A stretch of DNA of 64,000 bases, taken from Pseudomonas protegens (lineage in GTDB: Bacteria; Pseudomonadota; Gammaproteobacteria; Pseudomonadales; Pseudomonadaceae). The stretch is from the NCBI RefSeq assembly GCF_013407925.2, contig NZ_CP060201.1, positions 6,619,001 to 6,683,000 on the forward strand, read 5' to 3'. The notes under the pieces are model-generated. The model saw only the letters and a program-made list of their open reading frames with translations, did no database searches and was not told where the DNA came from. Position numbers and translations under genes: made by a program. Position 1 is the stretch's first letter; each line of letters starts with the position of its first letter. Shown piece after piece: positions 8,665 to 16,423 of this stretch.

Positions 8665-9132
8665 ATGCCCACAGCCTCCATCCCCGCATGTAAGGCAGTT
8701 TCACCCCTGCTCGCAAGAAACGCTGTGCCGAGAACAGGTACCGACAATCTGCCAGGGTATTACTCGACTCAGCACGATATGTGGGTCGTTGAGACACCTA
8801 ATGGTACTCAGCCCATTATTGCTCGTGGAGCGCTGGACGAGCTTCTCACCAAGACGAAAGTCAATAGTGAAGAGGATGACGACTCGTTCGTGACGCTCGA
8901 AACGCTCACAAAAACATACTCCAAGCCCGAAAGTGACGACGATCTCACCTCCAATGGGCAGGCCTCTCATCTGCTCCAACTGATGACCAAGACCGATACG
9001 GTGATCGAAGAAGATGACCCGGGTGACTGCTACGCCATGCTGGAGCTGATGACCAAAACCGAGGCAGAGCTTGAGCACGATGATCCAGGGGATATGCAAT
9101 TAGGCCTCGACGAGCGTTTTTACCTGGATTGA
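8665..9132 (+). CDS. Graspetide (omega-ester RiPP) precursor with four TKTx4ExDD core repeats
   Basis: This 155-residue acidic protein has the layout of an ATP-grasp-modified RiPP precursor. The leader contains LPGYYSTQHDMWVVE (residues 29-43), resembling the Y-x-x-x-x-D-x-x-V strand seen in such leaders. Four core-like repeats follow: T62-K-T64...E69-x-D71-D72; T82-K-T84...E89-x-D91-D92; T108-K-T110...E115-x-D117-D118; T130-K-T132...E137-x-D139-D140. Repeats 3 and 4 continue into PGD. The paired Thr hydroxyls and the acidic side chains are the expected donors and acceptors for omega-ester links; the Lys could form amides instead. AGGAG (8651-8655) supports the start. The ligase gene begins 12 bases after the stop. 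No protease or ABC transporter is adjacent. Confidence 0.8.
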   Translation: MPTASIPACKAVSPLLARNAVPRTGTDNLPGYYSTQHDMWVVETPNGTQPIIARGALDELLTKTKVNSEEDDDSFVTLETLTKTYSKPESDDDLTSNGQASHLLQLMTKTDTVIEEDDPGDCYAMLELMTKTEAELEHDDPGDMQLGLDERFYLD

Positions 9133-9143
9133 GGCTTTCCACT

Positions 9144-10103
9144 ATGTTTCTGCTGGTCACTAATCGCCGCGACATAACGATGGACTTCGTCGTCGCAAAG
9201 CTCCAACGGCGGGGCTTGCCTTATTTCAGGCTCAACACTGAACTGCTCCCTCTATCTCGAAGCACGTTGGGCGTGAGTGCCATGGATGATTGGGCAATTG
9301 AGCTGGAAGGGAAACGAATTACAGGGCGTGACGTTACTGCTGCCTATTTTCGCAGGCCTGGCGCGCCACAAGCACCTGAGGCAGTCCTGGATGCGGGTGA
9401 GCGTGCCTACATTGAGGCGGAATGGAGCAGCTTCCTGAAGAGTCTCTATTTCCGATTGGAGGGTTGCTGGTTCAGTGACCCTACTCAGATCTTTCTGGCT
9501 GAGGATAAACCGCGACAGCTCCTGATTGCGCGGCACCTCGGTTTCAATATCCCGGATACTGCCATAACGAACCAGTTGGAGCCCGCCGAGTTACTGACGG
9601 CAGAGGGAAGGGCTGTTGGGAAGCCTCTGCGGCAAGCGGTATTGCCGGGCGCGCTGGAGAAGGTGATGTTCACCTCACGGCTGCAGCCATTGACCGAAGC
9701 AGATGCGCCTGCCCTTGGCCTTGCCCCGTTGATCATTCAGGCTGAAGTGCCAAAAAAATACGATGTTCGCGTCACGGTCGTTGGCGCTCAGGTGTTCGCC
9801 ACTGCCATCTGGTCTCAGGATAACGAAGAAACCGAAGTTGACTGGCGACGGGGTAGCCGCCCTGACTTACGCCACGAGGCCATCAGCTTGCCCGATCAAG
9901 TGGCTGCTCAATGTCGAGAGTTGGTACACCGTCTGAATCTGCGGTATGGCGCTATTGATCTGGTGTGCGACACAGACGAAAAGCTGTGGTTTTTGGAGAT
10001 CAATCCAAACGGTCAGTGGGCCTGGATCGAAAATCAAACCGGATACCCAATTGCTGCGGCAATCGTTGATGAGCTGGAGATGATCCGAAATGGCCCGCTT
10101 TGA
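9144..10103 (+). CDS. MvdD-type ATP-grasp ribosomal peptide maturase
   Basis: This enzyme is expected to activate Asp/Glu side chains of the preceding precursor as acyl phosphates and close them onto Thr (esters) or Lys (amides). All landmarks of the MvdC/MvdD family are visible: an N-terminal pre-ATP-grasp domain ending in AAYFRRPGAP; the AEDKPRQLLIARHLG helix before the grasp; the QAEVPKKYDVRVTVVG strand; and the C-terminal metal/ATP motif GAIDLV...FLEINPNGQWAWIE. Full length (319 aa). I take ATG 9144 as the start because GAGG lies at 9131-9134; the TTG at 9129 overlaps the precursor stop. It overlaps the next gene by 14 bases, so the three genes form one operon. Confidence 0.88.
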   Translation: MFLLVTNRRDITMDFVVAKLQRRGLPYFRLNTELLPLSRSTLGVSAMDDWAIELEGKRITGRDVTAAYFRRPGAPQAPEAVLDAGERAYIEAEWSSFLKSLYFRLEGCWFSDPTQIFLAEDKPRQLLIARHLGFNIPDTAITNQLEPAELLTAEGRAVGKPLRQAVLPGALEKVMFTSRLQPLTEADAPALGLAPLIIQAEVPKKYDVRVTVVGAQVFATAIWSQDNEETEVDWRRGSRPDLRHEAISLPDQVAAQCRELVHRLNLRYGAIDLVCDTDEKLWFLEINPNGQWAWIENQTGYPIAAAIVDELEMIRNGPL

Positions 10104-10764
10104 TAAGGAGTTGTTTTGGCCGACCCTGGCTCCTCCTACGCCTGAACAGGTTGTGGCAAATGACCAAATGCGCGCCGGGTGGAAAGCATCCGTCAACAAC
10201 GGCAATTGGGATCTGCAGAGCGAAATAGCGTTGGAAGAGGCGCGCCGGATGTACGACGCTGAACAGGAGCGTCGTAGGGGTGCTGACACGAAAGCAGGGG
10301 TCTATCTTGCGGTAGTAACCGCACTCATCCCGGTATTGGTGTCGTTATTGCCGACCCTTTGGAGCGACAAGACCAGTAAAGCCCTTGGCGCCCTGTCGCT
10401 GGCGGTGTTTGCGCTTGCCGTGGCGTATGTCCTTCGAGCGGGGTACAGCGCGTTCTGCGTACTGCGCGTGAGCAATGCCCACACAGTGGGGGCCGGTGAC
10501 ATTTCGCGTTGCTGGAGCACACAACAACCTGCCGCGAGCTTGGCCAAGTCTATCGCTATCAAAGTCATCGAAAACTACCCGGGCAACAACGCCAAGGTGA
10601 GCCATATCAAACTGGCGCATGACTACCTCTTGCGAGCGTTTTTCGTTTTTACCGTGCTGCTGGCTGTACAGGCACTGTGGCCTTGCGCGGCATGGGTTGT
10701 AGAAGAGATCGCCAAGCTGATGGCACCTGAGGTGAGACGACCGCTGATGATGTGCTTTAGCTGA
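10090..10764 (+). CDS. Small membrane protein of the graspetide operon (SLATT/PycTM-like topology)
   Basis: A 224-residue protein whose start overlaps the ligase stop by 14 bases, so it is translationally coupled. Residues 1-60 are soluble. A charged helix EEARRMYDAEQERRRGADTK leads directly into a first membrane helix (about 77-98). A second follows (about 101-125), then a soluble stretch, and a third near the C-terminus (about 181-203). An amphipathic E/R helix running into a membrane hairpin resembles SLATT and Pycsar PycTM effectors, which act as membrane-disrupting partners in conflict systems. In a RiPP operon it could equally be an immunity, sensor or export factor. The assignment is from topology and local pattern only. 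Confidence 0.6.
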   Translation: MARFDKELFWPTLAPPTPEQVVANDQMRAGWKASVNNGNWDLQSEIALEEARRMYDAEQERRRGADTKAGVYLAVVTALIPVLVSLLPTLWSDKTSKALGALSLAVFALAVAYVLRAGYSAFCVLRVSNAHTVGAGDISRCWSTQQPAASLAKSIAIKVIENYPGNNAKVSHIKLAHDYLLRAFFVFTVLLAVQALWPCAAWVVEEIAKLMAPEVRRPLMMCFS

Positions 10765-10866
10765 CCAAGCTCGGCAAACGAGCACAGCTGGCTCTATGTC
10801 AATGTGATAGTACAGGTGGCGCGGCTCAAATCCGGCTATCTAGCAATTTATGAAGAAGGGATGCTC

Positions 10867-12768
10867 ATGTATTTACGTACGCTGGACGTTCGGGGCTTCA
10901 AGTGCTTTGGGGAGCTGTTCTCGATCGAGCTACATGACGGCCTGAACGTCCTGGTCGGCGAAAACGGGGCCGGTAAGACTGGTGTCGTCAGCGCGATACG
11001 TCAGCTCTTCAATGACTCTGAGTCGGGCAAACGAATTATCAGCGAGCGCGATTTCTACAGGGGATTTGGCAAGGATGATGTCGCGGCTGAAGAGATCAAA
11101 ATTCAGGCGACCTTCTCCGATCTCGACAAGAACGATGTGATTGCGTTTGACACTTGGTGCGGCAACCATCCCGAGGCAAAACTCACGTTCACGGCCCTGA
11201 ACCAGGAGTCTCGTGGTAGGTTCAAACACCATACGTACGGTGGCCACGAGTACACCAAAGCGTTTGAAACCGAGAAATTAGACTATGTCCACTGCGTATA
11301 CCTACCGCCCTTACGCGACGCTGAAACTAAGCTGAGAGAAGGGCGCCAGTCTCGCCTCGCGCGCCTGTTAAAAGCGCTCTGCCGTAAAGACATAGAAGCC
11401 GCCAGAAAGGCGCGGGTGCTGCATCCACTGGAGCAACATGTTGGGGACTTCAATCGCCAGCTATCAGAGAGCGACCAATTTGCTATCAAAGCTGCCAACC
11501 AGCGAATTGGTGAAAGCCTAAAAGCTGCCCTGGGCGCTCATCTATCTCAGGGCACAATGATTCAGTTTTCGGAAGTGAGCTTCTCCCGAATCGTGGAAGG
11601 TCTGAGGCTCCTGTACTTTCCAGACTTGAGCAAGGCTGACGCTGCACAATTTCGGGCGTTGGAAGAAAACAGCCTGGGCTTCAACAACCTGCTGTACATC
11701 GCTTCTATTCTGGCAGAGCTGACCTACGAAGCCGATGAGGGGCAGGGCGAGAAAACGTACCTGCGCCTGCTGTTGATCGAGGAGCCGGAGGCGCATCTTC
11801 ATCCCCAGCTTCAGCTCCGGCTCCTTCGGCACCTTAAGAAGGCTGCTGAGGCTCGCGGAATGCAGGTGATCATAACCACCCACTCGACTGTGATCACCGC
11901 TGCAGTATCTGTAGATCACGTTATTCACCTGTCCAACCTGAGCCTCCCCAAGGCAGTGCCCCTCAGGAACTGCGGCCTGCCCAGGCAGAGCCGACAATTT
12001 GTGGACAGATGGCTTGACGCAACAAAGTCGAACCTGCTGTTCGCCAAGGGCACAATCCTAGTGGAGGGCATAGCGGAGGCGATGGTCTTACCGGCACTCG
12101 CCAAAATCGTGCTGCAGCCATTCGGCGAGGGACGGAACTCCCTGGACGACTACGGTGTGTCTGTCATCAACCTGGGCGGAATTTATTTCAACCACTTTAT
12201 GCAGCTGTTCTGCGACGTCAGAGCTGAGCATCAAGGTAAGAATATCCCTGTCAGGTGCTCAGGACTGACCGACAACGATCCTCCAAAGTCTGTGATTGAG
12301 AACGACGGAGCGGGCGTTCAAAAGAGTGTTCCATTTTTGCCCCATGCAGACAACTGCATTGTAGGCAACAACCCGGCGCTGGAATTGCAGAAGCACATCG
12401 GTCTATCAGAGTTCGCTCGCCTCTTTGCGGGAAAATACAAAACCTTCGAGTACGACATCGCAATGGAAGGCAACAATCTCAAGACGATGCTGATTATCGC
12501 AGCTGGGCTCTGGGAGGCCCAGGATGGAACGGTGGTAAAAGGTTTGAAGGCAGACGCGAAACTCGACTTTGCTGCCATGACATCCGCCCAGCGGGCGCCT
12601 TACGCCGGCGCACTACTGGGTCGCATTGACTCCGATGACATTGGCAAGGGTATATATGCCCAAGCCTTCGCGGATGTACTTGAGGCAAATGGGGCCGGCT
12701 TCGTGGTGCCGGTGTACATCCGCCAGGCAATCCTCTGGGCGTGCGGTCTGGAAGAGGGTGCGGCCTAA
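10867..12768 (+). CDS. gajA: Gabija anti-phage protein GajA, OLD-family nuclease
   Basis: The N-terminal half is an ABC-type ATPase: Walker A GENGAGKT (about residues 31-38) and a Walker B region LLLIEEPEAHLHPQ followed by a TTHS switch. The C-terminal half is a TOPRIM nuclease: LVEGIAEAMVLP supplies the first metal-binding Glu and SGLTDNDPP the D-x-D pair. This ATPase-TOPRIM order defines OLD nucleases; the overlapping UvrD-like helicase makes it a class 2 OLD/Gabija system, in which GajA nicks invading DNA when nucleotide pools fall. I chose ATG 10867 (GAAGAAGGG just upstream); an upstream GTG at 10804 would add 21 unlikely residues. Length 633 aa, somewhat longer than the best studied GajA. 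Confidence 0.85.
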   Translation: MYLRTLDVRGFKCFGELFSIELHDGLNVLVGENGAGKTGVVSAIRQLFNDSESGKRIISERDFYRGFGKDDVAAEEIKIQATFSDLDKNDVIAFDTWCGNHPEAKLTFTALNQESRGRFKHHTYGGHEYTKAFETEKLDYVHCVYLPPLRDAETKLREGRQSRLARLLKALCRKDIEAARKARVLHPLEQHVGDFNRQLSESDQFAIKAANQRIGESLKAALGAHLSQGTMIQFSEVSFSRIVEGLRLLYFPDLSKADAAQFRALEENSLGFNNLLYIASILAELTYEADEGQGEKTYLRLLLIEEPEAHLHPQLQLRLLRHLKKAAEARGMQVIITTHSTVITAAVSVDHVIHLSNLSLPKAVPLRNCGLPRQSRQFVDRWLDATKSNLLFAKGTILVEGIAEAMVLPALAKIVLQPFGEGRNSLDDYGVSVINLGGIYFNHFMQLFCDVRAEHQGKNIPVRCSGLTDNDPPKSVIENDGAGVQKSVPFLPHADNCIVGNNPALELQKHIGLSEFARLFAGKYKTFEYDIAMEGNNLKTMLIIAAGLWEAQDGTVVKGLKADAKLDFAAMTSAQRAPYAGALLGRIDSDDIGKGIYAQAFADVLEANGAGFVVPVYIRQAILWACGLEEGAA

Positions 12769-14561
12769 TGGCGGCGCAGAATAAGGCTGCTCAAGCGGGT
12801 GCAGCCGACATCGAGTTCACCGACCAGCAGCAGAGATACATTGATGCGCCGCTGGATAGACACGTGTACCTGAGAGCCTGTCCCGGTAGCGGCAAAACAG
12901 AGGTCGTGGCCGCAAAAGTATGTAAGATCATCCTAGAGTGGAAGCATCGCCCTTCTGGTATCGCTTTACTCACCTTTCTCAATAGTGCTACGGAAGAGCT
13001 CCAGAGCAGGGTTTATAAGTACCTCCGCGAGCCATTGGGCCTGCCGCACTACATCTCCACCTTCGATAGCTTCGTGCTCACACACCTGCTGTCGAGTATC
13101 GCCAGCGAGATCACGGGCTTTCAAGGCCGGGACGGCGACTTCCGCATACGGATCATCGACAAGTCAGCTGATATCTACCACACGCGCATCAAGATCTGTG
13201 GACGCACCGTATCAGCTTGTCGATACAACTACGATAAAGAATCCAAACGCTATGTCTTTTCGACCAAAGACCGGAAGTGGGATAACGAAGCCAACCTCGC
13301 CCAACAGGGCGAGGCCGACCAGAAGGCACTGTTGTCGACCAAAAAACGGCTTTGGGCCGCTGGCTTTGCAACTTACGGTGACATCGATATCCTCGCGTTA
13401 GTGGGGATGCAAGAAGAAAAATTCAAAGATTACTTCTCGCGTATCGCACGCCGATTCCCGTTGGTGATCGTCGATGAGTGCCAAGACTTGTCGGCAGAGC
13501 AGCTTCTGATTGTCAAAAGGCTGAGCCTACTAGGCGTGAAATTCCATTTTGTAGGTGACCTTAACCAGTCAATTTATGGTTTCAGAAAATCGAATCCTGC
13601 ACACGTGCGTCGGCGCATGGAGGAGCTTGGCTTTGAGGAGTACGTCCTCAACGAAAATTGGCGAAGCGGCCAAGCCATCGTAGATGTGTGTTCCAACATT
13701 CTTCAATCCGACCGTGTGGTGGGAAATCCTCGTATTGCTTCCGTAATGCCAACAGTCGTCGAGTATCAAAACTGCCCGTCGGAGGTGCTTCCAGCCATTC
13801 GGGAAATGAGCCTGATACATCACAAGGTGGTGGTCGTCGCGCGCGGGCATGCAACACTCCAGCGCTTACGTACTGGTAGAGCTTTCGAGGGCATCGAGCT
13901 GCTGGCGCTGGCCTGCATAAACCTCAAAGCAGGTAGGTTGACGGACATAGCGCAGTGCCTGGAAACATTCGGTAAGTGGCTGGCGGCCCGGCTAGAACTG
14001 CAGGTGACGAAAGCAGGCCCTTACTGCCCTATGGATATTGAGTCAAAACTGGCTTGGCGTATATTCCTTCACGACGGACTCCAGTTCTTAGTGGAACACG
14101 GCATAGGAGATGATAATCAGACCTGGTCGAACTGGGCCCGGGCAGCAAAAATTGCGCTTGGAAAGCTACCAGATCAAACATTCGTGCCTGTAGAGGTGCG
14201 TGAGCATTTAGAAGGGCTGAGAGGCCTTCATTTGCGAGCCCGTTCTGGGCAGGGGAAGATGTTGATCTCCGAACGGTTGGCCGGAGTACCAGATGTAGCC
14301 ACCCAACGTGACTGCCTGCGTTTCGAGACCATTCACGGGGTCAAGGGTGAAACACACGACGTGACCGTGGTTGTATCGTCACAGAAACCAGGCGTGCATC
14401 AGTCGCACTGGAAGGACTGGCTGCGTGACCGGACTTCCGAAGCTGCGAGATTTGCCTACGTGGCGAGTTCGCGGCCGAAGCATGTGCTGATTTGGGCAGT
14501 GAAAAAATTAAAGGCTGAAGATCGGCTGGTGCTTGAGGGCCTGGGATTCGAGCTCCCGTAG
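12768..14561 (+). CDS. gajB: Gabija anti-phage protein GajB, UvrD/PcrA-like helicase
   Basis: Superfamily 1 helicase motifs are visible in order: a Q-like motif FTDQQQRYI, Walker A ACPGSGKT (residues 37-44), motif II VIVDECQD, motif III GDLNQSIYGFR, motif IV LNENWRSG, motif V ETIHGVKGET and motif VI AYVASSRPKH. The helicase core is compact, as in GajB. The ATG at 12768 shares bases with the gajA stop (TAATG), giving tight translational coupling; the upstream in-frame codon at 12741 lies within gajA. In Gabija, GajB cooperates with the GajA tetramer in sensing and degrading phage DNA. Length 597 aa. Confidence 0.85.
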   Translation: MAAQNKAAQAGAADIEFTDQQQRYIDAPLDRHVYLRACPGSGKTEVVAAKVCKIILEWKHRPSGIALLTFLNSATEELQSRVYKYLREPLGLPHYISTFDSFVLTHLLSSIASEITGFQGRDGDFRIRIIDKSADIYHTRIKICGRTVSACRYNYDKESKRYVFSTKDRKWDNEANLAQQGEADQKALLSTKKRLWAAGFATYGDIDILALVGMQEEKFKDYFSRIARRFPLVIVDECQDLSAEQLLIVKRLSLLGVKFHFVGDLNQSIYGFRKSNPAHVRRRMEELGFEEYVLNENWRSGQAIVDVCSNILQSDRVVGNPRIASVMPTVVEYQNCPSEVLPAIREMSLIHHKVVVVARGHATLQRLRTGRAFEGIELLALACINLKAGRLTDIAQCLETFGKWLAARLELQVTKAGPYCPMDIESKLAWRIFLHDGLQFLVEHGIGDDNQTWSNWARAAKIALGKLPDQTFVPVEVREHLEGLRGLHLRARSGQGKMLISERLAGVPDVATQRDCLRFETIHGVKGETHDVTVVVSSQKPGVHQSHWKDWLRDRTSEAARFAYVASSRPKHVLIWAVKKLKAEDRLVLEGLGFELP

Positions 14562-14591
14562 ATGATTAAGTGGGGGCGATCCAAGCGTTAA

Positions 14592-14885
14592 TCGCTCCGC
14601 TACAACTGTATCATTCTTGCGGCAGAAAGGATTTTAGGGGAGGGCGACCTGACAGAAGAGCGCACCCACGAAGTCTTGGCCGCTTTGCAGCGTGCCCGCT
14701 CGCTCGGGGCAGATGGAAACCCTGCATGGAAGCCCACAGCGCTCAATGTCCAAGGGCTTTCCGACGAGCAACTGGGCCAGTACCCCGAAGCAGTCCAGGT
14801 CTATGATGAGGCGCTGGCTTTGAATCCAAAAATTGGGGTTAAGCGCAGGTTGGCTTCGGTGAGTAAGAGGGGCGGGGCTGAGTAG
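14592..14885 (+). pseudogene. C-terminal remnant of a TPR protein
   Basis: The frame opens after a TAA at 14589 and has no ATG. The translation ends with QLGQYPEAVQVYDEALALNP, a textbook tetratricopeptide helix pair with the -A...Y--AL-L-P pattern, followed by a basic tail. Preceding residues (AAERILGEGDLTEERTHEVLAAL) also form helices. A protein with a single terminal TPR and no start is best read as the 3' end of a longer gene whose 5' part was lost when the Gabija segment was inserted. Confidence 0.5.
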
Positions 14886-15191
14886 CGCCGCGACCCATTT
14901 ACTCCCGGTCTCCCATTCGGGTTGATGACCGCTTGGCGCTGCACACTTGCCCCTGCGAGGTCAGGCTGTGAAGCGCCGCTGCCTTAACGTCTGATGGCTC
15001 TTGGCTGTGAAGGCTTGGCTGACTGGGCATTTGAATCTGTGCAGGACGGGCGGCTAGGCATCCAAACTGTCGCGCTTGGCCGGTGCAACGACGGCTCGGC
15101 ATAGCAACCAGGGACGTCAAAGGTCAATTATTGGAATAGTCGATCTCTCGAAATCGCACGGGTCTGCGAGCGATCAAGACATGCGGCTCAG
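14886..15191. other. Short non-coding stretch
   Basis: About 300 bases between two gene remnants. I see no convincing start, RNA gene or terminator here. The frame of the following ORF is open back to 15105 without an ATG, so part of this stretch may be decayed coding sequence. Confidence 0.3.
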
Positions 15192-15485
15192 GTGTGGTGG
15201 GGTGTCATCGCTGAGGGAACTGAATTTGCGGCCCGACGGCATGAGAAGCTGGGCCGGCTGATCGAGCTGAATCAGGACATCGGGCTTCGTTATCGCTTGT
15301 CCTGCGAGCTGATGGAGGATCCGGGAGTGGCGGATTGCTTCAGGTTTCTAGGGGAGCTCGATCACTTGGCGCTACAGTACGAGTTTAGTCCGAGCGAAAT
15401 CATTGCGCTGCTGAATGCAGAGGACAAAGAGGGTGCGATAGAAAGATCAGAGCCGGCGGGGTCTGAGCCTCAGATGAAACCTTGA
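15192..15485 (+). CDS. Hypothetical protein or gene remnant (97 aa)
   Basis: Not recognised. A helical, charged protein with a dense middle (RRHEKLGRLIELNQDIGLRYRL) and an acidic C-terminus. The start is uncertain: GTG 15192 has no clear ribosome-binding site, and sensible-looking residues continue upstream in frame to 15105, where a stop occurs. It may be the C-terminal end of a longer gene, like the TPR remnant before it. A perfect 11-bp inverted repeat lies 30 bases after the stop. Confidence 0.35.
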   Translation: MWWGVIAEGTEFAARRHEKLGRLIELNQDIGLRYRLSCELMEDPGVADCFRFLGELDHLALQYEFSPSEIIALLNAEDKEGAIERSEPAGSEPQMKP

Positions 15486-15515
15486 GATGTGTTTCAATAA
15501 AGCATTATCGCCTAA

Positions 15516-15541
15516 CTCAACTAAATGAATATTTAGTTGAG
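15516..15541. repeat. Perfect 11-bp inverted repeat after the hypothetical ORF
   Basis: CTCAACTAAAT (15516-15526), a GAAT loop, then ATTTAGTTGAG (15531-15541). There is no T-tract, so a standard intrinsic terminator is unlikely. It could be an operator or a weak termination hairpin. Confidence 0.5.
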
Positions 15542-15900
15542 CTAAGTTGCCGCTTTGGAATTAAAGCCATGAAAGTGTAGGGCGAGTCTACTAATCCCTA
15601 GTCACGTCGAGCAAAATAGCGTTGGAAGGCGGTTTCAGCGTCCGATTTCCGTGCAAGCCTGATGGCCTGATCCATCCCCATTATCCTCGCTGCATGGTGC
15701 ATGCTAGTTTCTCGCAGCCACAGGACACTGGCAGTACGAAGCGCTGAATTACGCGAAACTACGCACCAGTGTAAGTAGGAAGACTCGGATCGTAAAAGCT
15801 CGCAGCATGAAGTCTTTGTGCAGGGTTAGTTGTTACCAGGTCATCGTAAAATCACCTAGAGAGCCCGAGATAGAGCTGTATGGTGGTACATATTTAACTG

Positions 15901-15934
15901 TTAAAAAGGGAAAATTGTTGACTGGTAATTTCCC
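15901..15934. repeat. Direct repeat copy 1 (TTAAAAAGGG-N10-ACTGGTAATT)
   Basis: TTAAAAAGGG, ten spacer bases, ACTGGTAATT and then TCCC. The same two 10-mers with the same spacing occur again at 16091. Within the unit, AAAAAGGG and the following CCCTGTTTTT also form an imperfect dyad. Function unknown; possible protein-binding site. Confidence 0.6.
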
Positions 15935-16090
15935 TGTTTTTCCCAAGGTCAGTTCCATTTTCAAATGTTAAGTAGAAATTCTGTTGCGCCATCAATAGCT
16001 AAGTTTTTTTAAGCTAAAACAATAGGTTAGGGTTGTACTTGGCTTTGAAATGGTTTTTCGTGATTAGTCGAAATTTTCTATTGCGTTGAT

Positions 16091-16123
16091 TTAAAAAGGG
16101 TTTTTGTGTGACTGGTAATTCCC
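16091..16123. repeat. Direct repeat copy 2 (TTAAAAAGGG-N10-ACTGGTAATT)
   Basis: Second copy, exactly 190 bases after the first. Both 10-base blocks and the 10-base spacer length are preserved while the spacer sequence differs. CCCATTTTT follows, again complementary to the AAAAAGGG start, so the dyad is kept as well. Confidence 0.6.
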
Positions 16124-16366
16124 ATTTTTACCTAACATTCACAGCAGGCTCTGCAAATCTGGCCTCACTGGGCCAGAAGCCTCAATATAAATATTCGCAT
16201 AATGTATATTATGTTAAATCATGTGCTATGTCAGATATGCTCATAAGCCACGTAAGTCACTGATTCGATGAATTCTGCTGCTCAGGTGTCAGTGCTTTAC
16301 TCTCTCGCGTTTGAATTCAGCTGAAAAGGAACGACGTTGCTTGGTCATCAGACACCAGACCACTAC

Positions 16367-16400
16367 AAAACCACTTCAGCCACCCGCTGAAATGGTTTTT
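16367..16400. terminator. Intrinsic terminator downstream of the LysR gene
   Basis: AAAACCACTTCAGC (16367-16380), loop CACCC, GCTGAAATGGTTTT (16386-16399): a 14-bp stem with one mismatch flanked by A and T runs on both sides. It lies about 25 bases after the LysR stop on the minus strand and can work in either direction. Confidence 0.7.
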
Positions 16401-16423
16401 AAAATTGCCAACCTGCTCCGCAC

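Larger units (their letters stand above)
15486..16423. other. Long AT-rich intergenic region at the edge of the island
   Basis: No credible coding sequence in 940 bases. The stretch 15880-16220 is much richer in A+T than either side and holds a duplicated structured element (15901-15934 and 16091-16123) and the perfect palindrome CATAATGTATATTATG (16198-16213). It also contains the 11-bp inverted repeat at 15516 and, at its right end, the LysR gene terminator. It separates accessory genes from the regulator/lipopeptide part and may be a recombination boundary. Confidence 0.5.

Noticed and set aside
15486..16423. A tRNA or CRISPR array at the island boundary
   Set aside because: I searched for a cloverleaf with a 3' CCA context and for regularly spaced short repeats; only two copies of one element were found, so neither is supported.
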